Below, in pieces: positions 57,588 to 64,000 of a stretch of DNA of 64,000 nucleotides (position 1 is its first letter; each line of letters starts with the position of its first letter). Position numbers and translations under genes: made by a program. Under the pieces are notes generated by a model. That model ran no database searches, had not been told where the DNA came from, and saw only the letters and a program-made list of their open reading frames with translations. This DNA comes from Staphylococcus simulans (GTDB lineage: Bacteria > Bacillota > Bacilli > Staphylococcales > Staphylococcaceae). The stretch is taken from positions 62,001-126,000 of the forward strand of contig NZ_PPRU01000015.1 of assembly GCF_002902285.1 (NCBI RefSeq). The letters are read 5' to 3'.

Positions 57588-58865
57588 ATGAAAGCATTGG
57601 GGAAAGATTTCAGACACTTATCACGTCAAGATAAATTACAGCGTTTAGAAGACAATGGTTGGATTTCACAAGAAAGTCATCAAGAATTGTTAGATATACC
57701 GCTGCTTTCTGAAGAAGTGGCTGATAGTCTGATTGAAAATGTGATTACACAAGGTGCATTGCCTGTCGGATTATTACCAGACATTATTGTAGACGGTAAA
57801 CATTATGCGGTGCCGATGATGGTAGAAGAACCATCAGTCGTAGCTGCCGCAAGTTATGGTTCGAAGTTAGTCAATCAAACTGGCGGATTCAAAGTTGAAT
57901 CGAGTGAACGTTTGATGATTGGACAAATTGTCTTTATGGAAGTAGAAGATCCAGCACAATTAGCTGAACAATTAATTGAGAAAGAATCACAAATTCATCA
58001 AGTCGCAGATGCAAGTTATCCATCGATTTTAAAACGTGGCGGCGGTTATCGTAAAATTGATGTCGATACGTTTGAAAAAGAAAAACTGGTTTCTTTAAAA
58101 GTTTATGTTGATACAAAAGATGCGATGGGCGCTAATATGATGAATACCATCTTAGAAGGCATTTCTGGCTTCCTGAAAGGCGAATGGCCAGAAATCAATG
58201 TCCTAATGAGTATTTTGTCTAATCACGCTACAGCGTCACTTGTGTGCGTCTCAGGAGAAATTGATGTTTCAGCTTTAGCATGTGGTGAGATGAGCGGTGA
58301 AACAGTTGCGAAACGTTTGGAAGCTGCTTCAGTTTTAGCTTATGTCGATCCATACCGTGCAGTGACACATAATAAAGGTGTTATGAATGGTATTCATGCA
58401 GTAGTATTAGCAACAGGCAATGACACACGCAGTGCTGAAGCCAGTGCACACGCATATGCATGTAAAGAAGGACAATATCGCAGTATGACAAAATGGGAGT
58501 ACTTAGAAGATAAAGGTCGTTTAAGAGGAACGATTGAAATTCCGATGACACTCGCAACTGTCGGTGGCGGTACAAAAGTGGTTCCGATTGCACGTTTAGC
58601 ACAAGAAATCTTGCATGTGGATTCTGCACAAGAATTAGGTGAAGTTGTGGCAGCAGTCGGCTTGGCTCAAAACTTCTCAGCGTGTCGTGCTTTAGTATCT
58701 GAAGGTATTCAAGAAGGTCATATGAGTCTGCAGTATAAATCATTGGCGATTGTCGCAGGTGCGAAAGGTGCAGAAATTGAACAGGTAGCCGATGCTTTAA
58801 AACAAGCAGACACTGCGAATATGGCTGAAGCGGAAAAAGTGTTAGCTGAATTACGTAGTAACTAA
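57588..58865 (+). CDS. mvaA: Class II hydroxymethylglutaryl-CoA reductase
   Basis: 425 residues. IENVITQGALPVGLLPD (dimerisation/substrate), EEPSVVAAAS with the catalytic Glu, DAMGANMMNT (cofactor site) and ATGNDTRSAEASAHAYA fit bacterial class II enzymes. Reduces HMG-CoA to mevalonate. Second gene of the thiolase-mvaA operon, closed by a terminator at 58909. Confidence 0.95.
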   Translation: MKALGKDFRHLSRQDKLQRLEDNGWISQESHQELLDIPLLSEEVADSLIENVITQGALPVGLLPDIIVDGKHYAVPMMVEEPSVVAAASYGSKLVNQTGGFKVESSERLMIGQIVFMEVEDPAQLAEQLIEKESQIHQVADASYPSILKRGGGYRKIDVDTFEKEKLVSLKVYVDTKDAMGANMMNTILEGISGFLKGEWPEINVLMSILSNHATASLVCVSGEIDVSALACGEMSGETVAKRLEAASVLAYVDPYRAVTHNKGVMNGIHAVVLATGNDTRSAEASAHAYACKEGQYRSMTKWEYLEDKGRLRGTIEIPMTLATVGGGTKVVPIARLAQEILHVDSAQELGEVVAAVGLAQNFSACRALVSEGIQEGHMSLQYKSLAIVAGAKGAEIEQVADALKQADTANMAEAEKVLAELRSN

Positions 58866-58908
58866 AAATAAATGTTATAAATCAATATGAGATGTCATTT
58901 TGATGAGA

Positions 58909-58940
58909 GAAGCGGGTTCTTAAAGAGGACTCGCTTTTTT
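58909..58940 (+). terminator. Terminator after mvaA
   Basis: AAGCGGGTTCTT pairs imperfectly with GAGGACTCGCTT, followed by T run. Confidence 0.75.
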
Positions 58941-58944
58941 GACG

Positions 58945-58977
58945 TAAAAAAACAGCATCCCTTAAAGGAATGCTGCG
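58945..58977 (-). terminator. Terminator after hsp20
   Basis: Minus strand GCAGCATTCC-TTTAA-GGGATGCTG followed by seven T. Confidence 0.88.
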
Positions 58978-58988
58978 AAAAATAATTA

Positions 58989-59393
58989 TTAGTCGATTGT
59001 GATATTAGAACCTGCTAAGTCTTGTTCATCTTTCTTAGGCAATACAACAGTTAAGACACCATCTTTGTAAGATGCTGAAATCTTGTCGCTGTCGATATTA
59101 CTGAAAGAGAATTCACGGCTGACACTGTCAGTGCTACGTTCTCTTTGGATTACGCGACCTTCTTCATTTTCAGTACGACTTTCAATTGAGCGTTTTGCGC
59201 TGATTTTCAGTGTACCTTCATTATAAGAAAGGTTGATATTCTTTTTATCAAATCCTGGTAAATCTGCTTCAACAATATATTGGTTATCTTTTTCTTTAAT
59301 ATCTGTTTTTACAGCATTTACTGTTGGGATTTGATCTATAAATTGGCGTCCGAATTCTTTGAAAATGTCAGTGGGTTTACTTTCGAAAGGCAT
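58989..59393 (-). CDS. Small heat-shock protein, Hsp20 family
   Basis: 134 residues. Alpha-crystallin domain from about 40 to 125 (YIVEADLPGFDKKNINLSY, REFSFS, SASYKDGVLTVVLPK with the GVL motif). Short N-terminal arm; C-terminal tail ends AGSNITID with an I-x-I-like motif. ATP-independent holdase for unfolding proteins. AAAGGAGCG precedes the ATG. The roughly 98-nt leader folds into a nested hairpin, which may matter for heat control. Confidence 0.9.
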   Translation of the reverse strand: MPFESKPTDIFKEFGRQFIDQIPTVNAVKTDIKEKDNQYIVEADLPGFDKKNINLSYNEGTLKISAKRSIESRTENEEGRVIQRERSTDSVSREFSFSNIDSDKISASYKDGVLTVVLPKKDEQDLAGSNITID

Positions 59394-59424
59394 ATAAAAT
59401 CGCTCCTTTTCATTGTTTAATTAA

Positions 59425-59503
59425 AGCTCGCTTTAGTCATTCATACCCGAATTCTTGTAAGGCAATCTTACTGAGTATTCAGCGAGTTCTGACTTTAATT
59501 ATA
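59425..59503 (-). promoter_or_regulatory. hsp20 promoter and structured leader
   Basis: TATAAT (59498-59503, minus strand) is the likely -10; the -35 is weak. Immediately downstream three nested helices can form: 59481-59486 with 59427-59432 (CTCGCT/AGCGAG), 59473-59478 with 59443-59448 (ATACTC/GGGTAT) and 59467-59471 with 59457-59461 (GTAAG/CTTAC). No CIRCE or clear CtsR box is seen. Confidence 0.5.
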
Positions 59504-59543
59504 TCACGTCCAGGAGCTGATAGATAATCAGAGGATTGTAGTG

Positions 59544-59981
59544 TTAGGCTTCAGAAAAGTTATTAACGATAAATTTCGATAGGATAGATTTAATTGTTTT
59601 CGCATCTTCCATTGAAATGTCTAAATCATTGAAAACTTCTATCGCAATATGTGAGATTTCGTGGCGAGTGTTAACACCTTCTTCAGTTAAAGAGACAAGG
59701 AGATTTCTTTCGTCTGATGGCTGTCTAAGGCGTTTGACAAGTCCTTGTTTTTCTAACTTTTTAATCATAGGTGTTAATGTTCCGGAATCTAAATATAATC
59801 TTTCCCCTAAAGATTTGATGTTGATAGATTCATCGTCTTCTATAGCGAGTAGAACAATATAGCCAGTATATGTCAGCCCATATTTCTTAAGATGCGGGGT
59901 GTAACGCTTAATTATCTCTTTAGACGACACATAGAATAAAAAACATAATTGTTTATCTAAAAAGTTGTTAGGTTCATGCAA
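59544..59981 (-). CDS. sarZ: MarR/OhrR-type regulator SarZ
   Basis: 145 residues. Winged helix-turn-helix; LTYTGYIVLLAI, LGERLYLDSGTLTPMIKKLEKQGLV and DERNLLVSLTEEG closely match S. aureus SarZ. Cys13 (DKQLCFLFY) is the redox-sensing thiol known for SarZ/OhrR. Controls virulence, metabolic and oxidative stress genes. As in S. aureus, gltT is nearby. Its promoter at 60006-60034 overlaps that of the divergent nitroreductase gene. Confidence 0.9.
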   Translation of the reverse strand: MHEPNNFLDKQLCFLFYVSSKEIIKRYTPHLKKYGLTYTGYIVLLAIEDDESINIKSLGERLYLDSGTLTPMIKKLEKQGLVKRLRQPSDERNLLVSLTEEGVNTRHEISHIAIEVFNDLDISMEDAKTIKSILSKFIVNNFSEA

Positions 59982-60005
59982 TTAAATCACTCCTTATTTA
60001 AAATA

Positions 60006-60056
60006 ACGATATTATGAACGCAATCACTTGTCAAGAATAAATTTCGTGCCTATAAT
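60006..60056. promoter_or_regulatory. Overlapping divergent promoters of sarZ and nitroreductase
   Basis: Minus strand: TTGACA (60029-60034), 17 bp, TATCGT (60006-60011). Plus strand: TTGTCA (60028-60033), 17 bp, TATAAT (60051-60056). The two -35 boxes occupy the same bases, so polymerase can engage only one at a time. Confidence 0.7.
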
Positions 60057-60149
60057 TTACTATGTTTAAACTTTGTAGTATGAAAATATTCAAATAGATT
60101 CCGTTTTGTTCGAAAAATAAACATAATAGATAAAGGAGCAAAAAATATA

Positions 60150-60776
60150 ATGGAAAAACAATGGTTTGATGATGTGCTGAGAGCACGTAAATCAGTAAAG
60201 GTTTATGACCCGAATGTGAAGATTTCACATGAAGAAATGGATGAAATGTTAGGGAAAGCAGCACTAGCACCTTCTTCAATTAATATGCAGCCATGGAGAG
60301 TTGTTGTAGTAGATAGTGAAGAAGGAAAAGAAAAAGTCCGTCCTGCTATGCAATTCAATACAAGACAAAACGATACATCTGCAGCGATGGTTGTTATTTT
60401 CGGTGATTTACGCAACTACGAGTATGGTGAACAAATCTATCAAGGTAACGTTGATAAAGGCTATATGCCTCAAGAAACTAAAGATGACTTATTATCTAAG
60501 TTTCTACCATTTTATAAAGGGTTAAGCTTGCCGCAAATGACATCTATCGTAAATATCGACTGCAGCTTGTTTGCGATGCAGTTCATGCTTGTCGCAAAAG
60601 CGCATGGCTATGATACTAATCCAATCGGCGGTTTCGATAGAGAAAATATTGCTTCTATTTTAGGTTTAGATCCTGAACGCTATGTTCCAGTAATGGTGGT
60701 TGCTGTAGGTAAGGCAGATCAAGCAGCACATCATACGTATCGTTTAGATGTAGATGCTTTCAGACGTTATTTCTAA
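60150..60776 (+). CDS. Nitroreductase-family FMN oxidoreductase
   Basis: 208 residues. RARKSVKVYDPN near 11-22 and APSSINMQPWRVVVV near 40-54 are FMN-binding blocks, and GYDTNPIGGFDRENIASIL the C-terminal family motif. YodC/YdgI-type enzymes reduce nitro compounds or quinones with NAD(P)H. Divergent from sarZ with shared promoter DNA, so SarZ may control it. AAAGGAG precedes the ATG. Confidence 0.87.
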   Translation: MEKQWFDDVLRARKSVKVYDPNVKISHEEMDEMLGKAALAPSSINMQPWRVVVVDSEEGKEKVRPAMQFNTRQNDTSAAMVVIFGDLRNYEYGEQIYQGNVDKGYMPQETKDDLLSKFLPFYKGLSLPQMTSIVNIDCSLFAMQFMLVAKAHGYDTNPIGGFDRENIASILGLDPERYVPVMVVAVGKADQAAHHTYRLDVDAFRRYF

Positions 60777-60829
60777 TGTAATCATCGACAAATTTGTTAC
60801 AATATAATTAAACGTGTGACAAGTAAGGG

Positions 60830-60880
60830 AAACTTCATTCATAATTATATAGATAATATATTTTTATATGGATGAAGTTT
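60830..60880 (+). promoter_or_regulatory. Leader hairpin before DUF3139-like gene
   Basis: AAACTTCATTCATA (60830-60843) pairs with TATGGATGAAGTTT (60867-60880), 14 bp with one G-U. The stem ends about ten bases before the AAAGGAG of the next gene. No T run follows. Confidence 0.5.
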
Positions 60881-60901
60881 AAAGGCTAAAGGAGTCTGGC
60901 T

Positions 60902-61258
60902 ATGAGTAAAAAAGTTTTTCATTTGATTTTAATTATTATCGGTTCCTTAATTATCGCAACAGTATTCTTCTTTGGTTTGAAAACCTATCAAGGTAAGCAA
61001 AATTTAAAATTGGTGGATCAGTATATTGCTGAACATCAATTACAAGATGATATCAAATCAGAAAAGAAAAAATTCAATGCGAAAGACGGCGTTTATTATA
61101 AAGAGGTTGTCTTTAAAGATGAACCGCAATTAACGTATGTGATTCAACCGATGGGGACTTCAAAGGGATTATTTGCACAAGCATTTGATACGCAAACAAG
61201 AAAGCATATCAAAAAAGCTAAACATAATTTCTTTGATGACAATTATAAGCTTAAATAA
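60902..61258 (+). CDS. DUF3139-like membrane-anchored protein
   Basis: 118 residues. One N-terminal hydrophobic helix (7-27), then a charged extracytoplasmic or cytoplasmic domain rich in Lys (KSEKKKFNAKDGVYYKEVVFKDEPQLTYVIQP). The layout and the KEVVFKDEPQLTYVIQP stretch resemble the DUF3139 family of Firmicutes; function unknown. AAAGGAG is eight bases before the ATG. A 14-bp leader hairpin precedes it and a terminator follows. Confidence 0.7.
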   Translation: MSKKVFHLILIIIGSLIIATVFFFGLKTYQGKQNLKLVDQYIAEHQLQDDIKSEKKKFNAKDGVYYKEVVFKDEPQLTYVIQPMGTSKGLFAQAFDTQTRKHIKKAKHNFFDDNYKLK

Positions 61259-61288
61259 CCGATTAAGTATGTTAGAATAAATGTGATT

Positions 61289-61330
61289 AAGACATTAAAC
61301 ACGATGAATAGTGTTTAGTGTCTTATTTGC
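61289..61330 (+). terminator. Terminator after DUF3139-like gene
   Basis: AAGACATTAAACAC pairs with GTGTTTAGTGTCTT (one mismatch), then ATTT. Confidence 0.7.
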
Positions 61331-61457
61331 GTTACAAGGATAGTTGTGTGAGTATGAAAACTCTATCACAACTTATCAAAAATTGATTATTATCATCAAA
61401 AATGGATATAACACCTTTAGTATCAGCATAGAGAAAAAACATGATAGGAGGGACGGC

Positions 61458-62360
61458 ATGACACACAGAAATCAAAAACGTTGGCCGGGCTTTGTACTCG
61501 TGATTATTGGCTCTATCTTCTGGGGCGTCGGCGGTACAGTATCACAATGGTTGTTTGAAAATAAACAATTACCGGTCACGTGGTTCGTGGGTGTTCGTTT
61601 ATTAGTATCTGGATTACTTTTAGTTATAATGTCATTCTTTTTAGAAGGTAAGAAGACAATCACCATTTGGGCAGATAAAAAAGATACGCTCAAATTATTT
61701 ATTTACTCACTCATTGGTATGTTAGGTGTGCAATACTGCTTTATGGCGACCATTCATTATGGTAACGCAGCAGTAGCGACGTTGCTCCAATATTTAGGTC
61801 CTGTCATTATTATCTTGTATTTAGTTGCAGCTAAAGTCATCCGTTTCAGATGGAAAGAAGGTATCGCAGTCACATTGGCACTGAGTGGTACATTCTTCCT
61901 ATTAACGAATGGTTCGCTTGCGACATTATCTGTTCCGATGCCAGCAATTATTTGGGGTGTAATGTCAGCTTTTGCGATGGCATTCTATACCATCTTCCCC
62001 GTACAATTGCTTGCTAAGTGGGGAACGGTCAATGTTGTAGGTTGGGCGATGTTAATCGCAGGTATATTCTTAAACTTCTTACATCCGATTTGGAAAGTTG
62101 ATACATCAAATTGGGATGTAAAAGTCATTGTGTATTTATTCATTTCAGTGATTATTGGTACGATGTTTGCATTCTGGCTATTTATTTCCAGTTTGAAATT
62201 CTTATTCCCGCAAGAAGCCAGTGTACTTGGTACGATCGAACCGTTAACAGCGATTTTATTATCGGTTGTATGGCTAGGCGTATCATTCGGTGCTTGGCAA
62301 GTTATGGGTGTCGCATTAATCGTATTAATGGTAATCTTCTTAGCAGTCGTCAAAGACTAG
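61458..62360 (+). CDS. EamA/DMT-superfamily transporter
   Basis: 300 residues from the ATG at 61458; AGGAGGG five bases upstream decides this over 38 more open codons. Ten hydrophobic helices as two EamA repeats; GSIFWGVGGTVSQWLF opens repeat one and GTIEPLTAILLSVVWLG closes repeat two. Exporter of metabolites or amino acids by family; substrate unknown. Followed immediately by a long nested palindrome. Confidence 0.83.
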   Translation: MTHRNQKRWPGFVLVIIGSIFWGVGGTVSQWLFENKQLPVTWFVGVRLLVSGLLLVIMSFFLEGKKTITIWADKKDTLKLFIYSLIGMLGVQYCFMATIHYGNAAVATLLQYLGPVIIILYLVAAKVIRFRWKEGIAVTLALSGTFFLLTNGSLATLSVPMPAIIWGVMSAFAMAFYTIFPVQLLAKWGTVNVVGWAMLIAGIFLNFLHPIWKVDTSNWDVKVIVYLFISVIIGTMFAFWLFISSLKFLFPQEASVLGTIEPLTAILLSVVWLGVSFGAWQVMGVALIVLMVIFLAVVKD

Positions 62361-62364
62361 CGGT

Positions 62365-62483
62365 ATAATTAGGATAGAAAGATAATTGCTTCAAAATATG
62401 TTATTTTACACTGTTATTTAATATAATTTTGAACATTTAGTGTAAAATCATCTTGAAGTTTTAAATTTTTCTATCCTAATTAT
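62365..62483. repeat. 119-nt nested inverted repeat (MITE-like or giant hairpin)
   Basis: Outer arms ATAATTAGGATAGAAA (62365-62380) and its exact complement at 62468-62483; middle CTTCAA/TTGAAG (62389-62394, 62453-62458); inner ATTTTACACT/AGTGTAAAAT (62403-62412, 62439-62448). All three pairs are collinear, giving one long hairpin between the EamA gene and gltT. No open frame inside. Confidence 0.7.
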
Positions 62484-62532
62484 TTATTTTCTGATATAAT
62501 TAAACAATGTCAGAAAAAGGGGAGATGCATCA

Positions 62533-63810
62533 ATGGCTATATTTAAGAGAAAAATAAGTTTACCAGTGCAGGTTATGATCGCGCTTGTTCTTGGTGTTGT
62601 TGTAGGACTATTGCTTTATGGACAAAAAGACATCGCGAATTATATACAACCGCTTGGTGATATATTTTTAAACTTAATTAAAATGATTGTTATTCCAGTC
62701 GTTTTCTGTTCGCTTGCCTTATCTATTTCAGGTGTAGGTGAATCTAAAACAGTTGGACGTTATGGACTTAAAACAATTATTTACTTTGAAGTGATTACAA
62801 CTATCGCAATTGCATTAGGTGTTTTGTTCGCGAATATCTTTAAACCGGGGACGGGACTAGATCCGAACAAATTACCAAAAGGTGATATTACTAAATATGA
62901 ATCATCAGCACATGCAGCTGAACATTCTACATATGGCAATCATTTTATTGATACCATTGTTAATATCATTCCGACGAACTTTTTCGAAGCATTAGCTAAA
63001 GGCGAATTGCTTCCGATTATCTTCTTCGCTGTATTCTTTGGATTAGGAATTGCAGCTATCGGAGAAAAAGGAGAGCCTGTTAAAGCTTTCTTAAGCGGAG
63101 TGTTAGAAGCGACATTCTGGATGATCAATAAAATCTTGAAACTCGCGCCTCTAGGCGTATTTGCATTTATTTGTGTAACAATTATGACATTTGGTGCTTC
63201 AGCATTGGTTCCACTATTGAAATTAGTGGCTGTTGTTATCGGCGCAATGGTCTTCTTTGTAGTAGTAGTATTGGGCATTGTAGCTAAATTATGCGGCATC
63301 AGTGTATTTGATATTATAAAAGTATTGAAAAGTGAAATTTTATTGGCATTCTCAACTTCGAGTTCAGAAGCAGTATTGCCAGTTATGATGAAAAAAATGG
63401 AAAACTTCGGTTCTCCGAGAGACGTGACATCATTTGTAATTCCAATCGGCTACACATTCAACTTAGATGGTTCAGCACTGTATCAATCAATCGCCGCATT
63501 GTTCGTTGCACAAATGTATGGTATTCACTTAAGTTTAGGTGAACAACTTGTATTAATCTTTACATTGATGATTACATCAAAAGGTATGGCAGCGGTGCCG
63601 GGAACTTCAATCGTTGTACTTTTAACAACATTAGGTTCTATGGGCTTACCAGCAGCCGGTCTTGCATTAATCATCGGTGTGGACCGTATTCTAGATATGG
63701 TTCGTACATGCGTTAACGTAGTCGGTAACGCATTATCAACAGTCGTTATTGCGAAATGGGAAAATGTCTTCGATAAACAAAAATCTGAAGACTACTTAAA
63801 ATCTATTTAA
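62533..63810 (+). CDS. gltT: Dicarboxylate/glutamate:cation symporter GltT
   Basis: 425 residues, eight helices plus two hairpin loops (DAACS family). HP1 FSTSSSEAVLPVM, helix 7 NLDGSALYQS (variant of NMDGT), HP2 KGMAAVPGTSIVVL, and helix 8 DRILDMVRTCVNVVGN supply the substrate and cation sites. Imports glutamate/aspartate with H+ or Na+. Near sarZ as in S. aureus. AAGGGGAG precedes the ATG. Confidence 0.92.
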   Translation: MAIFKRKISLPVQVMIALVLGVVVGLLLYGQKDIANYIQPLGDIFLNLIKMIVIPVVFCSLALSISGVGESKTVGRYGLKTIIYFEVITTIAIALGVLFANIFKPGTGLDPNKLPKGDITKYESSAHAAEHSTYGNHFIDTIVNIIPTNFFEALAKGELLPIIFFAVFFGLGIAAIGEKGEPVKAFLSGVLEATFWMINKILKLAPLGVFAFICVTIMTFGASALVPLLKLVAVVIGAMVFFVVVVLGIVAKLCGISVFDIIKVLKSEILLAFSTSSSEAVLPVMMKKMENFGSPRDVTSFVIPIGYTFNLDGSALYQSIAALFVAQMYGIHLSLGEQLVLIFTLMITSKGMAAVPGTSIVVLLTTLGSMGLPAAGLALIIGVDRILDMVRTCVNVVGNALSTVVIAKWENVFDKQKSEDYLKSI

Positions 63811-63890
63811 GCAATACACACGTATAGAGAGGTTGTTAAAACCTGACTCTAAATTTAAATTTTCTGACATAATATTTGTAAAACTATTAA

Positions 63891-63923
63891 AAAAAACACC
63901 GGCGTAAAAACGTCGGTGTTTTC
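63891..63923. terminator. Bidirectional terminator after gltT
   Basis: AAACACCGGCG-TAAAAA-CGTCGGTGTTT with one mismatch and A/T runs on both sides; a minus-strand gene ends just beyond. Confidence 0.88.
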
Positions 63924-63929
63924 GTATGC

Positions 63930-64000
63930 TTAATGATGCATATCATGAATCTTCATCATTAAACCATGTGGAATATCATCATGTTCTACTACTTTTTTCT
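63930..64000 (-). CDS. Unknown protein, C-terminal fragment
   Basis: A minus-strand frame is open from the window edge and stops at 63930-63932 (TAA). The visible end reads VVEHDDIPHGLMMKIHDMHH, rich in His and Met. The convergent terminator right after it supports a real gene end. I cannot identify the family from 22 residues. Confidence 0.5.
   Translation of the reverse strand, partial: KKVVEHDDIPHGLMMKIHDMHH

Noticed and set aside
62111..62368. Plus-strand frame inside the EamA gene
   Set aside because: Out-of-frame shadow of a well-supported membrane protein gene.

Overview
The window is low-GC Firmicute DNA from a Staphylococcus, most probably Staphylococcus carnosus or a very close relative. 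The best single indicator is the nitrate/nitrite region (about 37.3-53.6 kb), which has the nirC - nirR-sirA-nirBD-sirB - narGHJI - nreABC - narT order described for S. carnosus. The encoded NreB has cysteines at residues 59, 62, 74 and 77 and the phospho-acceptor histidine at 159, matching the published S. carnosus numbering. lytSR-lrgAB, opuCABCD, tcyABC-dsbA, sarZ-gltT, mvaS/mvaA and an fphF-type esterase are also typical staphylococcal core genes. I see no rRNA, tRNA, CRISPR array, prophage or insertion sequence. Identity is inferred from remembered protein sequences, not from a search.

Layout. 0-6.4 kb: end of a FetAB-type ABC exporter, an MFS exporter, a type-B carboxylesterase, an APC permease and a YdeI-like protein. 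6.4-10.4 kb: a long palindrome-rich leader and the OpuC osmolyte transporter. 10.4-14.0 kb: FphF-type esterase, a self-contained TetR/two-DUF3147 operon with a near-perfect palindromic operator, and lrgAB. 14.2-16.8 kb: lytSR. 17-28.3 kb: NorB-like efflux, an Flp-like serine hydrolase, a frameshifted KimA-type K+ importer, more transporters, a C39-like peptidase, GtrA, a CDF metal exporter behind an MntR-like box, and gpmA. 28.3-36.9 kb: a metal/thiol region with two Zur-type boxes. One box serves a 35-residue basic protein (and possibly tcyABC), the other a three-gene operon: a Cys-tailed flavoprotein, a FeoB-like permease without a GTPase domain, and a COG0523 GTPase. dsbA and a yceI gene with a GTATA-N5-TATAC operator are also here. 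37-53.6 kb: nitrate respiration. 53.7-64 kb: an FtsW-like SEDS protein, mevalonate genes, hsp20, sarZ, a nitroreductase, a DUF3139-like protein, an EamA transporter, a 119-nt nested palindrome and gltT.

How the genes work together. NarT imports nitrate, NarGHI reduces it on the membrane, and NarJ assembles NarG. NirC moves nitrite/formate-type anions and NirBD reduces nitrite to ammonium. NirR, SirA and SirB supply siroheme. NreABC senses nitrate and oxygen, and NreC-type palindromes lie upstream of nirR, narG, narT and one small unknown membrane gene. A perfect Rex-type palindrome overlaps the nir -35, so redox state and NreABC appear to converge there. The most promising less-described unit is the Zur-boxed flavoprotein/FeoB-like/COG0523 operon, which looks like a zinc-starvation uptake or allocation system. 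Several structured 5' leaders (opuC, narT, hsp20, the DUF3139 gene) and the inverted-repeat-bounded segment near 28.4-28.6 kb are not explained by coding sequence.
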